DNA from: Lachnospiraceae bacterium
GTDB lineage: Bacteria; Bacillota; Clostridia; Lachnospirales; Lachnospiraceae
Assembly (NCBI GenBank): GCA_022845955.1
Contig: AP025576.1
Location: 5,518,001 to 5,582,000, forward strand
Direction: 5' to 3'
Length of the DNA stretch: 64,000 nucleotides
Below are positions 49,387 to 58,194 of this stretch, one piece after another (the first letter of the stretch is position 1; the number at the start of each line of letters is the position of its first letter). Position numbers and translations under genes: made by a program. Below the pieces are notes generated by a model that was not told the origin of the DNA, ran no database searches, and saw nothing but the letters and a program-made list of their open reading frames with translations.

Positions 49387-49812
49387 ATGATAATCACACC
49401 GAATTTTCATTTCCAGGGAGACTGTGAAGAAGCCATGAATCTGTACCAAAAGGCTTTCCATGGGGAAATCACCTGTCTCCTGCATTACCGGGATGCCAAT
49501 CCCCGGGATTACGTTGCCGACAGCCGGTTAGGCGGCCGTGTCTATCATGGAGAAATGCTTCTGTACGGAATCCGGGTGATAATGTCTGACATGGAACCCG
49601 CAGAAATAGCGGAAAAGCCGGTTTCACCGCCCTTATCCCTGGTGGTAACCATGGATACAAAAGAACAGGTGATGGAGGCTTATGAAGTCATGAAGGAAGG
49701 AGCGGTTATCCGGCAGACGCCGCAAAGCACCACCTACAGCTCCTGCTTCGTTTCCCTGATCGATCGGTTCGGGATACGGTGGGAAATCATGACGGAGCAG
49801 ACTCTGCAGTAA
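49387..49812 (+). CDS. VOC family (PhnB-like) protein
   Basis: This 141-residue protein has the glyoxalase/VOC pattern of PhnB-like proteins: IITPNFHFQGDCEEAMNLYQKAFHGEITCLLHYRD, then GEMLLYGIRVIMSDMEP and SLVVTMDTKEQVMEAYEVM, ending DRFGIRWEIM. The function is not known for this subgroup. It starts 26 bases after the hydrogenase with GGGAGGGG as ribosome site, so it may be co-transcribed. A terminator follows. Confidence 0.88.
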   Translation: MIITPNFHFQGDCEEAMNLYQKAFHGEITCLLHYRDANPRDYVADSRLGGRVYHGEMLLYGIRVIMSDMEPAEIAEKPVSPPLSLVVTMDTKEQVMEAYEVMKEGAVIRQTPQSTTYSSCFVSLIDRFGIRWEIMTEQTLQ

Positions 49813-49836
49813 AAACTTTCCGTCCCAAAAGAATAA

Positions 49837-49888
49837 TACCCCTGTTGGAAGCTTCGTTTTTTCCGAAGTTTCCAGCAGGGGTACTTTT
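49837..49888 (+). terminator. Intrinsic terminator after hydrogenase/VOC operon
   Basis: TACCCCTG/CAGGGGTA (49837-49844 with 49876-49883) plus inner TGGAA/TTCCA and CTTCG/CGAAG stems, followed by CTTTT. The convergent NUDIX gene ends 66 bases on. Confidence 0.8.
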
Positions 49889-49953
49889 ATGTATTCATCC
49901 ACGGATTATCACAAAACGCCTCCGGCATATGTATATCTCACTCTGACGGCCCC

Positions 49954-50532
49954 TTATACCGTATTTTCCGCCGGCCCCGGATACCTTTTCCGGAATACCT
50001 CTTCCAGCGCATCCGTTTCCCAGGGAAAAATACAGTATCCCGGCGCCCCTGCTGCCGCCAGCTCCTTCAGGCGCTCAAAAGCGATCCAGCACACGCCTTC
50101 CACCTCTTCTTCCTGCAGCGTAAGCTCCTCTTCCCTGACGGGCTTTTCATACAAAAACAGCGCGGAGATTTCCCTGTCCAGGACATGGACCCCGCCGAAG
50201 TAATCATCCACCTGACAGGGATAAATACCCGCCGGGTACAGATCCTCCTCCTTCGCCTCCAGCCCCAGCTCCTCCTCCAGCTCCCGAAGCGCTCCCTCTG
50301 CAAAACTGTCCCCTGCCGATAAATGCCCCGCACAGGAAGCATCGTAGCATCCCGGAAAAGTTTCCTTCCTGCTGCTTCTCTTCTGCAAAAGCACCTCTGT
50401 TTTTCCGCCGTTTTGCCGTACCAGCCAGATGTGGGCTGTTCCATGCCAGTCCCCGTCCCTATGGACGGCGCTTCTTTCCTTCACTTCCCCCGTAAGCACC
50501 CCTTCGGGCGTGCGGATATCAAACATTTCCAT
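49954..50532 (-). CDS. NUDIX hydrolase (isopentenyl-diphosphate isomerase-like subgroup)
   Basis: This 192-residue protein has a complete Nudix box GHLSAGDSFAEGALRELEEELG (pattern GX5EX7REUXEEXGU) near residues 69-90. Segments RDGDWHGTAHIWLVR, EVLLQKRSSRKETFPGCYDASCAGHL and PWETDALEEVF match the Idi-like NUDIX subgroup of unknown substrate. It is transcribed alone and leftward. Confidence 0.9.
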   Translation of the reverse strand: MEMFDIRTPEGVLTGEVKERSAVHRDGDWHGTAHIWLVRQNGGKTEVLLQKRSSRKETFPGCYDASCAGHLSAGDSFAEGALRELEEELGLEAKEEDLYPAGIYPCQVDDYFGGVHVLDREISALFLYEKPVREEELTLQEEEVEGVCWIAFERLKELAAAGAPGYCIFPWETDALEEVFRKRYPGPAENTV

Positions 50533-50643
50533 TCTGTTTTCCTCATATGTGTTTCTGTCGGTAACTGTGATGGGGCAAACCGTTACTTCTGTCTTAGGTA
50601 AACACTGCAGCAGCCCGGAAGACTGCTGCAGATGAGTCCGGTC

Positions 50644-51501
50644 TTATTGTATCACAAAGAAAATATCACTGGCAAAGGGTCCGTCACCGCCGTAATATAT
50701 CTTGCTGTTTCCCATATGGTCAGCAACCGAAACCCGTTTGATCCGATAGGTACCCGCTTCCTTCGTCTGGCTCTTTTTGATGGTGCCGGAATAGAGCATA
50801 TCTCCCTGATATTCCAAGTCGATGCTGATCGCTTTTCCCTTTTCATTCTCAAAGCGCACCGCAACCGTGTCCACACCGGAAAAATCATCCGCAACCGCAG
50901 CGGTCACCGTAAGCGGCGACTCCTTTGCCGCCTGTACGGGAGCAACCGTCACCGCCCCCAGTACAGGAGGGGTTTCATCCAGCACCGCCACACCGTTTGC
51001 AATGGTAAAACCCGCCGGAAACGGAAGGGTCTGGTATTTGTCATTTTCCTCCCGGTCCTCCGCCCTGCAGTATTTCAGGTAAGCGCCGTTAGTATCCTGC
51101 AGGATCACCTTATCCAGCACATAATTGCCGGCAGGCTCATAAATGCTCATCGTTATCCATCCCGCATACACACCGTTGGCATAGTCCCTGTCCCGGAGTA
51201 TCTTGGTAACGCTTCTGTCATTTACCGGATTTTTAAACTGGATATTAATATGATCGATCCCCGCAGTTCCCGGAAGCGCCTGTACAGCCACATAGACCTT
51301 CAGCTCATTCCCTTCCGCCGTCATGCTGCCCGCGGCAACCGCGCCAAGAAGCATACCGTTTCCGGGGGCTTCACCGGCAGCGGTTTCCCCCAACGCCTGC
51401 GGCGCGGGTTCCTCCGCCTCCGCCGGTACGGGCGGAAACAGACTTGCCGCCGCCAGAACCGCCGCTGCCGCCAATGCTGTCATTCTGTAACCTTTTTTCA
51501 T
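50644..51501 (-). CDS. Secreted protein of unknown function
   Basis: A 285-residue secreted protein with signal peptide MKKGYRMTALAAAAVLAAASL and probable cleavage near AEA-EEP (about residue 31-32). The mature part is beta-rich with two likely immunoglobulin-like domains, ending ADDFSGVDTVAVRFENEKGK, AGTYRIKRVSVADHMGN and SDIFFVIQ. That ending is typical of surface adhesion or bacterial Ig-like modules. The start ATG 51501 has AAAGGAGTG before it; the upstream extension to 51696 has no protein character. Confidence 0.75.
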   Translation of the reverse strand: MKKGYRMTALAAAAVLAAASLFPPVPAEAEEPAPQALGETAAGEAPGNGMLLGAVAAGSMTAEGNELKVYVAVQALPGTAGIDHINIQFKNPVNDRSVTKILRDRDYANGVYAGWITMSIYEPAGNYVLDKVILQDTNGAYLKYCRAEDREENDKYQTLPFPAGFTIANGVAVLDETPPVLGAVTVAPVQAAKESPLTVTAAVADDFSGVDTVAVRFENEKGKAISIDLEYQGDMLYSGTIKKSQTKEAGTYRIKRVSVADHMGNSKIYYGGDGPFASDIFFVIQ

Positions 51502-51587
51502 CCGCTCACTCCTTTTCCCTCTGAAAAAGTATATCATACTCTTTTTCATTTTATCATATCCCCTGCAAAAGAAAAGATGATTTTCAG

Positions 51588-51635
51588 GAAATGAAGCGGT
51601 TTGAAATGCAGCGGTTTTGAATGGAAGCGGTTCTG
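51588..51635. repeat. Three short tandem repeats (GAAATGNAGCGGTTT)
   Basis: GAAATGAAGCGGTTT, GAAATGCAGCGGTTTT and GAATGGAAGCGGTTCTG lie head to tail just after the GH127 stop (51651 on the minus strand). They could be regulator sites for the secreted protein gene or mRNA-end sequence. Confidence 0.5.
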
Positions 51636-51650
51636 TTTTCCGCCCGCAGC

Positions 51651-53492
51651 TCAGTCCCCGATAAAAGGCATTTCCGTCATACGCAGGTTGGTGCATCCAT
51701 AAGGCTGCAGATACATGTCCTCCGGCTCTCCCAGGGCAATCCGTTTTGAAGGCTCCACATGGCAGACGCCGCCTTTCTCCTCCCAGGGCACCTTTACCAT
51801 TTTCGTTTTCAGGCGCACCGGAGGTTTTTCCACGGAGAACGGATAATCTCCCATGTTTTGCGGAATGACTTCAAAGTGTTCCGAACAGAAACCATAATTC
51901 CAGTCTGAAACCGGAGTGAATTCGTAATCGCAGTAAGGCGCTTTCCGCTCCACGCCGTCTCTGCTGTATTCCAGCAGCCGGCATTCCGCCTTAACAGGCA
52001 GGGAATAGACAAAAGGCCCGCGCACGGCCGCCCTGGCTCCGAAGGGGCGTTCCGCCAGCTTTGTTTCATAAGAAAAACGGACAGAAATCCGGGTACTGCC
52101 TTCCCACGTCCTGTGGATCCTGAAAAAGCTTCCCGGCTCCGCTTTTTCCCCATCCACCCAGGCTTCATCGGCGAAGCCGGGTATCCGGAGAAGAAGCTCC
52201 ATGGTCACAGGCCGATCGGCAGTCACCTCGATCACCGCCTCATCGCGGAACGGATACTCGGACACTACCTGAAGGCAGACTGCCGTCCCGTCCCGCATCA
52301 CCTGCGCCCGGGAAGGCACCATGGACATCACCGCCAGCCCCTCCCGGCTCTGCATCAGCGTCGATAAGGCGAATTTGGGCCAGGCCTGGTTGAAATTCGC
52401 CGTACAGCATCCAAAATTAGGCTCCAGGCCAAACATATGCGCTTCCCCGCTATTGGAATTAAAAGGAACCTCTTCCTCAGGAATTCTCCGTCCGCTGATC
52501 TGATTGGTCATCTGTACGTACTGATGCGCCCACATATCCGGTGTGGTTGTAGCCGGAAGACAGTTAAAGGCTTCTTTTTCCAGCAGATCCCCCCAGAAGG
52601 GATCGCCTGCCACCGCCAGAAGGATCTCGCAGGAATACATGGCTTCCGCCACGCTGCAGCATTCGCTTCCCTGGACGGGCGAATCCCCGGACAGGCATTC
52701 ATCCCCCGTAAAATGTCCTGTCACCATACTGTTATACCGCATCACCTTCTGATACATCTTCCGGGCGAAGGCATCCCCGTCCTCCCCGGTAACAAGAGAC
52801 ATCAGCGCCCTGGATTTCAGCGCCATTGCCGTATTCACCACATGATTCAGCTGCGTCCAGTATTTGTCTGCAGCAGGATGTCCGAAGTCAAAATGTTCAT
52901 AAAGCTTTTCATAATCCAGCCCCTGGGCATCCAGAACATACATAAGCTGAAGCATCCATTCCTCCGGACGCCTTTCATAGAGCCACAAAAGAGGGATCAG
53001 ACATTCATACCACCTCGCCGCTCCCCAATTAAAAAGGGTGTTGCGGGTTATGTGCCCCAGCAGGTTTTTCATAGCCCGGCAGACTGCTGACTCGATCCGC
53101 TCATCCCCCGTACAGTCATGATAGAGCACCAGTACCTTACATATTAAAAAAGCCGCCCATACATCATAGGTCTCTCTCTCTTCTTTCGGACACGGACAGA
53201 TCCAGCCGTCCTCCTCCTGCCGGTCCAGAATCGCATCTATATATCGTCCTGCCCTCTTGATCAGATCCTCATCCTCCAGCAGATAAGCAAGCGGAATGAA
53301 ACCGTCCAGCCAGTAAGGTACCCGTTCCCAGCCTTCCTTATCACCGCCGATCCATTTGCTGTCGCGGATATCCGGCCAAATCAAATCCAGGTGCCCGGAA
53401 AGCCCTTCCGCCTGGATTTCCAGCTGCCGCTTCAGCCATCCCTGCGGCTTCAGCTCCTTTGCGGTAAGCGGAATAAATTTTTTTGTTTTCAT
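51651..53492 (-). CDS. GH127 family glycoside hydrolase (beta-L-arabinofuranosidase type)
   Basis: This 613-residue enzyme matches the DUF1680/GH127 family, whose founder removes beta-L-arabinofuranose. The adjacent cysteines Cys362 and Cys363 in FGCCTANFNQAWPKF fit the zinc/cysteine nucleophile site, and an upstream ECCSVAEAMYSCE segment supplies a glutamate. The alpha-toroid begins PHL-x-type (LSGHLDLIWPDIRDSKWIGG, ERVPYWLDGFIPLAYLL) and a beta-sandwich C-terminus follows. There is no signal peptide, so it acts inside the cell. It is divergent from an AraC regulator that probably controls it. Confidence 0.87.
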   Translation of the reverse strand: MKTKKFIPLTAKELKPQGWLKRQLEIQAEGLSGHLDLIWPDIRDSKWIGGDKEGWERVPYWLDGFIPLAYLLEDEDLIKRAGRYIDAILDRQEEDGWICPCPKEERETYDVWAAFLICKVLVLYHDCTGDERIESAVCRAMKNLLGHITRNTLFNWGAARWYECLIPLLWLYERRPEEWMLQLMYVLDAQGLDYEKLYEHFDFGHPAADKYWTQLNHVVNTAMALKSRALMSLVTGEDGDAFARKMYQKVMRYNSMVTGHFTGDECLSGDSPVQGSECCSVAEAMYSCEILLAVAGDPFWGDLLEKEAFNCLPATTTPDMWAHQYVQMTNQISGRRIPEEEVPFNSNSGEAHMFGLEPNFGCCTANFNQAWPKFALSTLMQSREGLAVMSMVPSRAQVMRDGTAVCLQVVSEYPFRDEAVIEVTADRPVTMELLLRIPGFADEAWVDGEKAEPGSFFRIHRTWEGSTRISVRFSYETKLAERPFGARAAVRGPFVYSLPVKAECRLLEYSRDGVERKAPYCDYEFTPVSDWNYGFCSEHFEVIPQNMGDYPFSVEKPPVRLKTKMVKVPWEEKGGVCHVEPSKRIALGEPEDMYLQPYGCTNLRMTEMPFIGD

Positions 53493-53591
53493 CCTTCCAT
53501 CTCCTTATTCTTTTTGTTTCTTTTTTTCTGTAAATGTTTTATTCTGTAACTATAGAGCAACCTCAAACCATCCAGGAAAGGCGGTTTTGCA
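53493..53591. promoter_or_regulatory. Divergent promoter region of GH127 and AraC genes
   Basis: A 99-base T-rich gap between the two divergent starts. It contains a ribosome site for GH127 (GGAGAT on the minus strand) and GGAAAGGCGG before the AraC gene. I could not define exact boxes. Confidence 0.4.
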
Positions 53592-54365
53592 ATGGAAACT
53601 ATTTTTCTGTCTCCTGCACCCATGCCCTATCTGACAGACTGCCAGTTGAAACGTTTCGGCATAAATGAATACCACTGTTCCCGTTTCTGCGGATACTTTG
53701 TCCTCATTTTCATGCTCAAAAATACCCTTCAGTTTACCGAGAATGAGGTTATGACCACCCTCCGTCCGGGCGATTGGTATATCCAGAAGAAAAACACCTG
53801 GCAGGACGCCTCTCTTCCCAGTCCCAAGGCGGAATACTACTACATCCACTTTGAAGCCTCCTATACCGAGGATCGCACCAGCCGGCTGATGCTGCCTGTC
53901 CGCGGTACCTTCCGCCCCGTCCTTTTCCTTCCGATCCTTCAGCATCTGGAACGCCTTCGGAACCAGACCCCTTGCAGCCACCTGGAGCTTCAGAGTGAAT
54001 TTTTCAGACTGCTTGGCCTGCTGTATACCCAGGAACAGTCCTACACCCCGCTGACTGCCGCTCTCATGCGCTATGTAAATGAGAACTATGCTTCCCGCAT
54101 CACGGGGGAACATCTGTCGGAAATTTTTCATTATTCCTCCGAATATATCGATAAGAAAATGAAGCAGGAGCTGGGTATGACACCCCACGCTTATCTCACC
54201 GCCATACGCCTGCAGAATGCCAAAAAGCTTTTGGAACGCACCGATCAGCCCATTCAGAAAATTGCCCTGGAATGCGGCTTTTCCGACAATTCCATATTCT
54301 ACAAGGCCTTTAAGAAAAGCTTCTCCCTAAGTCCCAGCGAATGGCGGAAAAAAGGCAGCAGGTAA
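53592..54365 (+). CDS. AraC-family transcriptional regulator
   Basis: This 257-residue regulator has an N-terminal cupin-like sensor (about 1-150, with RPGDWYIQKKNTWQDASLPSPKAEYYYIHFEA). The C-terminal AraC domain follows (LMRYVNENYASRITGEHLSEIFHYSSEYIDKKMKQELGMTPHAYLTAIRLQNAKKLL and IALECGFSDNSIFYKAFKKSFSLSPSEWRKK). It is divergent from the GH127 gene by 99 bases, the usual layout for a local sugar-responsive activator. Confidence 0.9.
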   Translation: METIFLSPAPMPYLTDCQLKRFGINEYHCSRFCGYFVLIFMLKNTLQFTENEVMTTLRPGDWYIQKKNTWQDASLPSPKAEYYYIHFEASYTEDRTSRLMLPVRGTFRPVLFLPILQHLERLRNQTPCSHLELQSEFFRLLGLLYTQEQSYTPLTAALMRYVNENYASRITGEHLSEIFHYSSEYIDKKMKQELGMTPHAYLTAIRLQNAKKLLERTDQPIQKIALECGFSDNSIFYKAFKKSFSLSPSEWRKKGSR

Positions 54366-54485
54366 GGCATGTCTGAACGGTTTCGGAAAATACCGGTTTT
54401 TGCACCGGCACACCGATACCATACCTCTATCATAGTATGAAATCCCTTTGTTTTTAAGTTCAAAAACAGGAGAATACATTGCAAA

Positions 54486-55040
54486 ACTGGTAGTCGCCAC
54501 CACCCGTAAAACGGGTGGCTCGGGACGCTGGCTGTAAGCCCTTGCTGCCAGACAGCGTCTCAAGGCGCCCTAGACTTTCTCTTCGTTCAAGTCACTATTG
54601 CACTTGACGCGTTGCTCATGCCTCTGAAGAGGCGTTCGTACTACTTCGACTTAACCCTTAAAAGGGTCCTCATATTCCTTTACACTTAATTTATCCTGCA
54701 TGATGTCATACTTCTCTTGATCCTGAATATACTTCTTGATTGTCGCCTCATTTAATCCCACCGTACTAACGTAATATCCTTCTGACCAGAAGTGTCTGTT
54801 TCCAAACTTGTACTTTAAATTTGCATGTCTGTCAAATATCATTAGTGCTGACTTTCCCTTTAAGTATCCCATAAAACTTGAGACGCTCATCTTTGGTGGT
54901 ATGCTTACTAGCATATGAATATGATCCGGCATTAAATGCCCCTCAATAATCTCTACTCCTTTGTAAGAACATAACTGTTTCAAAATATCTCTTATATCAA
55001 CTTTTAATTGATTATAGATTATTTTTCGTCTATACTTTGG
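54486..55040 (-). mobile_element. IS200-type insertion sequence, interrupted at its 5' side
   Basis: The 3' (left) side has palindromes typical of IS200/IS605 ends: CCACCCGT-AAA-ACGGGTGG at 54500-54518 and GACGCTG/CAGCGTC at 54524-54559. The transposase reading frame is cut at about 55040, where the second mobile element begins. The missing part is predicted at the far end of that element. Confidence 0.75.
54651..55040 (-). pseudogene. tnpA: IS200-type transposase, N-terminus missing
   Basis: The frame from 55040 reads PKYRRKIIYNQL, then IRDILKQLCSYKGVEIIEGHLMPDHIHMLVSIPPKMSVSSFMGYLKGKSALMIFD and YYVSTVGLNEATIKKYIQDQ. The HUH motif (HIH) and the catalytic Tyr region are intact. Full-length relatives begin about 20-25 residues earlier (typically ending VFTPKYRRK), and that part is replaced by recombinase coding sequence. 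An ORF from a TTG at 54983 is open, but it would lack the first strand of the fold. Confidence 0.8.
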
Positions 55041-56856
55041 AGGGAATGCTATAGTAATCTAAATCACACATCGGCGGCATGTACGACACCACCGGCAACA
55101 GGGGTTCTTCCTCTATGTACCCGGCTGCGCCGAGTACGTCGGAATAATCCTCCGTGGCGCAGCCTTTGATATACACCTGGCATTTCTGCTTGGTGCCATC
55201 AGTAGTAATATAAATTCGGTCAACAATCGAATGAACCAAAGTAAACAGAGCTTCAGGCTGTGCGTCCTTTGCAAACTCCTCAAAGGATAGCAGCCTTTTT
55301 TTCATGCCATTCAGTTCATGGATGAGATACTGATTTTCAGATTGTGTATCTTCCATTCGGCGCAGGGCAGCTTCGCGCTTTGCCAGCTCGTCCGTCAATT
55401 CCTTTATATCATCCTGGATAAAGCGTTTAAGGGCGTCATCTGCTTCACGCAGATTTCGTACCTGTGCGGCAATATCCGCATTTAAGCGTTCAATCGCCTT
55501 TTTGGTTTCCTGGTACTCTTTTTCGCTTTGGTCGGTACGGATCATGCTGGCAACCCTGTTCTCCAAAAGCTGCCGGTAATAGTCGGAATGTTCTTCTTGC
55601 AGGCTGGAGAGTGAGTGGATAACAAATTCATCCAGCGTTACACCCTCAACCCCTTTGAAGGTACACTCTTTTGCCCTCACCCCAGGGCAGGCATACTTGA
55701 AGCGGGGCTTGCCATTCGTCCAGCGATTAGATTCGGGCAGCACACGCAGCCGTTTTCCGCAAATAGGGCAATACATTAAGCCGGACAGCAGAGCATTGGT
55801 TTTTCTATGGGGCCGGTTATACTTTTCTGCAATCTCATCCAGCATATTTTGCGTTTCCACCCATTTCCGGGAGCTGATAAATCCCTCATGGCGGCCCACG
55901 GAAACAATCCATTCACTAATGGGTTTCCTGGTAAGAAGCTGTGAGAACTTGGGATTGAAAAAGGTGGAATCCTCATCCTCAACTTTCATCTGGTCGGTCT
56001 TGTTATAAGCTGTAAGCCCATGCTGACCATCAAAGTCTGACGGTTCTCCAAACAGGTTTCCGTCATGCTCCAGAAAATAGTTGTAGGAATATTCATCCGC
56101 CACGCAGTAGATTGGATTCCGCAGAATCAGCCGGATGGTGGATGTGGTAAACTTCGCGCCATGCTTCGTTTCATATTTCTCACTGATGATATTTGCCGTC
56201 TGCAAGAGAGAACGTGTCTCCCAGAAGGTGCCGTAGATTTCCAGTACAATCTCTTTTTCTTCCTGCACAGGGACAAGAAAACTGATGGCACTCTTGTTTT
56301 TTCCACTTCCCGTTGTCACACGTTGGGAAGAAAAGCCGGTCGGTGTTTTGCCGCCCAGCCAGCGCCCATCTTTCGCCAGCTCCATCAAGTTATCCTGGAT
56401 ACGTTCCGTGAGAATATCACGTTCAAATTCTGCGATAATGGCCAGCACCTGGATGATGATTTTGGATGTGCTGATCCGTGTATTGATATTGTTGGAGCAG
56501 ACCAAAAGCGTCACATCGTGACGCTCGAAATATTCCAGCAGCCGCATGAGATCGGACGTTTTTCGGCTGATTCGGTCTAATTTGTAGCAGGCCACAGCCT
56601 TGATTTTCCCCATTTCAATGTCCCGGAGCAGCCTTTGAAAATCCGGGCGGTCGGAATAGTAGCCACTCAAGCCCTTGTCCTCATATCGGGCAAATTCGTA
56701 ATCTTCCGGCAGGGAAAGCTGGTTGACCGCATAGTCGGCGCTTTGCTTAAACTGAACTCCAATGCTGTCCCCCTTATTCGTAATACGGGACTTTCTCGCA
56801 TATATGGCCACCAATCTATCATCGATTCCCGTCTGGATTCTTGCCTTGCGTTTCAT
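55030..56856 (-). CDS. Large serine recombinase (TnpX/TndX-like)
   Basis: This 608-residue recombinase has a catalytic domain with the nucleophile in AIYARKSRITNKGDS (Y-A-R-K-S), then YEDKGLSGYYSDRPDFQRLL, ACYKLDRISRKTSDLMRLLEYFERHDV and EFERDILTERIQDNL. A recombinase domain (TPTGFSSQRVT) follows. Next are a zinc ribbon (GLMYCPICGKRLRV with FKYACPGVRAKECTF) and a long coiled coil with a C-terminal tail. ATG 56856 follows AAAGGAGG. The last codons share bases with the broken transposase frame, and its TAG stop (55030-55032) lies in the junction. Confidence 0.92.
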   Translation of the reverse strand: MKRKARIQTGIDDRLVAIYARKSRITNKGDSIGVQFKQSADYAVNQLSLPEDYEFARYEDKGLSGYYSDRPDFQRLLRDIEMGKIKAVACYKLDRISRKTSDLMRLLEYFERHDVTLLVCSNNINTRISTSKIIIQVLAIIAEFERDILTERIQDNLMELAKDGRWLGGKTPTGFSSQRVTTGSGKNKSAISFLVPVQEEKEIVLEIYGTFWETRSLLQTANIISEKYETKHGAKFTTSTIRLILRNPIYCVADEYSYNYFLEHDGNLFGEPSDFDGQHGLTAYNKTDQMKVEDEDSTFFNPKFSQLLTRKPISEWIVSVGRHEGFISSRKWVETQNMLDEIAEKYNRPHRKTNALLSGLMYCPICGKRLRVLPESNRWTNGKPRFKYACPGVRAKECTFKGVEGVTLDEFVIHSLSSLQEEHSDYYRQLLENRVASMIRTDQSEKEYQETKKAIERLNADIAAQVRNLREADDALKRFIQDDIKELTDELAKREAALRRMEDTQSENQYLIHELNGMKKRLLSFEEFAKDAQPEALFTLVHSIVDRIYITTDGTKQKCQVYIKGCATEDYSDVLGAAGYIEEEPLLPVVSYMPPMCDLDYYSIPSKV

Positions 56857-56922
56857 AATCAAATATCCTCCTTTCCAGGGCGATGAGTAAACCACCCTTT
56901 CTCCATTATTATAGGAACATCC

Positions 56923-57108
56923 TCATTTTTGCTCAAAGGTGCGATGATCCTCTTTCAGTGTGGAAAGCAACGCTTTTAATTCTTCCGCGTTCAAATCCCG
57001 CAATTCACGGGTTAAAAACTCGGCGCGTTTTTCAGCGAACTGGCGCAGGGATTGCTCGCTGTCTTTCCCAGTATGAAATACGATCTCCATCTGCTGTACC
57101 CCGGTCAT
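56923..57108 (-). CDS. Small helical protein, unknown function
   Basis: This 61-residue, highly charged, helical protein (SLRQFAEKRAEFLTRELRDLNAEELKALLSTLKEDHRTFEQK) overlaps the toxin-like gene by 4 bases and would be co-translated. Small helical partners of toxins can be antitoxins, but antitoxins usually precede MazF-type genes, so this is only a possibility. Confidence 0.55.
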   Translation of the reverse strand: MTGVQQMEIVFHTGKDSEQSLRQFAEKRAEFLTRELRDLNAEELKALLSTLKEDHRTFEQK

Positions 57109-57629
57109 GGACGGCGCTTTACAACCTCATAGTCAAAGCCGGGCCGCTGGCCGCAGTAGGTGCAGATGTCCTTTTCCACCCGTTCGGGGTGAACCCTGCG
57201 CAAATAATAAGAGCCTGTGCCGTAGAAGTTATTGGCACAGGCCGGGCAAAGGCACATGATTAAGTTTTCGGGAACTTCCTCGACCAGCCCAACGCTGACC
57301 GCCAGCGCGTGGTTGATTCTGCGGATATGCTTTTCCTCCAGATGTCCGATGTATGCGCCCAGACGTTTCTTGTCAATGGTGCGGAGCTGTTCCAAAAGAA
57401 CGAGAGAGGGCAGTTCCAGCCCGTTTTCCGCCTGGAGAAGATAGTGAGTGGGCAGCTTGGCCTTGGCGTCCACTTTGCTGGATATGGCCGCCACAATGAC
57501 GGTGGGGCTGTATTTGTTCCCCGTGTTGTTCTGAAGAATAAGGACGGGGCGATAGCCTTCCTGCTCGGAGCCGATTCCCCGGCCCAGATCGGCATAGTAC
57601 ATATCGCCGCGCAGATATGTCCTGTTCAT
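57105..57629 (-). CDS. MazF/PemK-type toxin-like protein with C-terminal Zn-ribbon
   Basis: This 174-residue protein has a MazF fold at residues 1-115: RGDMYYADLGRGIGSEQEGYRPVLILQNNTGNKYSPTVIVAAISSK, then KLPTHYLLQAENGLELPSLVLLEQLRTIDKKRLGAYIGHL. MazF proteins are RNA-cutting toxins. The extra 55 residues carry two cysteine pairs (CLCPAC near 127 and CTYCG near 157), a zinc ribbon not found in classic MazF. No MazE-like antitoxin gene precedes it. AAAGGGAGG lies before ATG 57629. Confidence 0.85.
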   Translation of the reverse strand: MNRTYLRGDMYYADLGRGIGSEQEGYRPVLILQNNTGNKYSPTVIVAAISSKVDAKAKLPTHYLLQAENGLELPSLVLLEQLRTIDKKRLGAYIGHLEEKHIRRINHALAVSVGLVEEVPENLIMCLCPACANNFYGTGSYYLRRVHPERVEKDICTYCGQRPGFDYEVVKRRP

Positions 57630-58194
57630 GTCTTATGACCTCCCTTTGAAAAATTAGGCGACGTAGACCGCCTATGTAGAGGCCGCACAGCAGAACAGAA
57701 TGAAGGCCGGGGAGAGATAAAACCATTCTCCTGTTTTCATTGGCCCGTCCTGCTGTACGGCCCGTATTTCAAAGGTGCTCCTATTTGTCCTCGACGCCCC
57801 GAAGCACCGGGTGGGAAGTCATCAAACGGCTGGCGGCTGGCCAGCTCCACGGGGAATCTCACCCCTCGCGTGGTTCTCACGCGACCGCCCCCATTGCCTG
57901 CGACGGATCACGGCGGCGGGCCGCTTCAACGCTCGGACGTTAGGCTGGACGGGAGTATCATTGTCCCCGCTGCTGGTCATGGCCGTACCGGGAGCCATCC
58001 GGTACTGGCAGCCTGCTGTTTCTCGCTCCTTGCCGGGAAGAACAAACCAAAGACCTGCAATTTCTTTTTCGGTGGTGTCTCGTTGTTTTCTTCCGGCAGA
58101 TCGCCGCGCAGCAGCCGCCTGGGCTTTGGCTTTCGCCAAAGCAGCGGGAATGTGCCTGATGAATGGGTATGCAGTTTTCAAAGTCCTGGGAGAG
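57630..58194. other. Gene-free, hairpin-rich segment upstream of toxin-like gene
   Basis: About 565 bases with no convincing gene; open frames exist on both strands but overlap and have odd composition. It contains several palindromes, including CGCGTG-GTTCT-CACGCG and GTACCGG-GAGCCAT-CCGGTAC. It also has a direct repeat GGGAGAGATAAAA at 57710-57722 and 58188-58200 that frames most of it. It may encode a structured RNA or serve as a long leader of the toxin-like gene. Confidence 0.45.

Noticed and set aside
50632-51594. 320-residue open frame on the plus strand
   Set aside because: Antisense to the secreted protein with a good signal peptide and ribosome site.
57822-58181. 119-residue minus-strand open frame and overlapping plus-strand frames upstream of the toxin-like gene
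   Set aside because: Competing frames on both strands, no good ribosome site, Arg/Ala-rich composition and palindromes throughout; treated as non-coding with low certainty.
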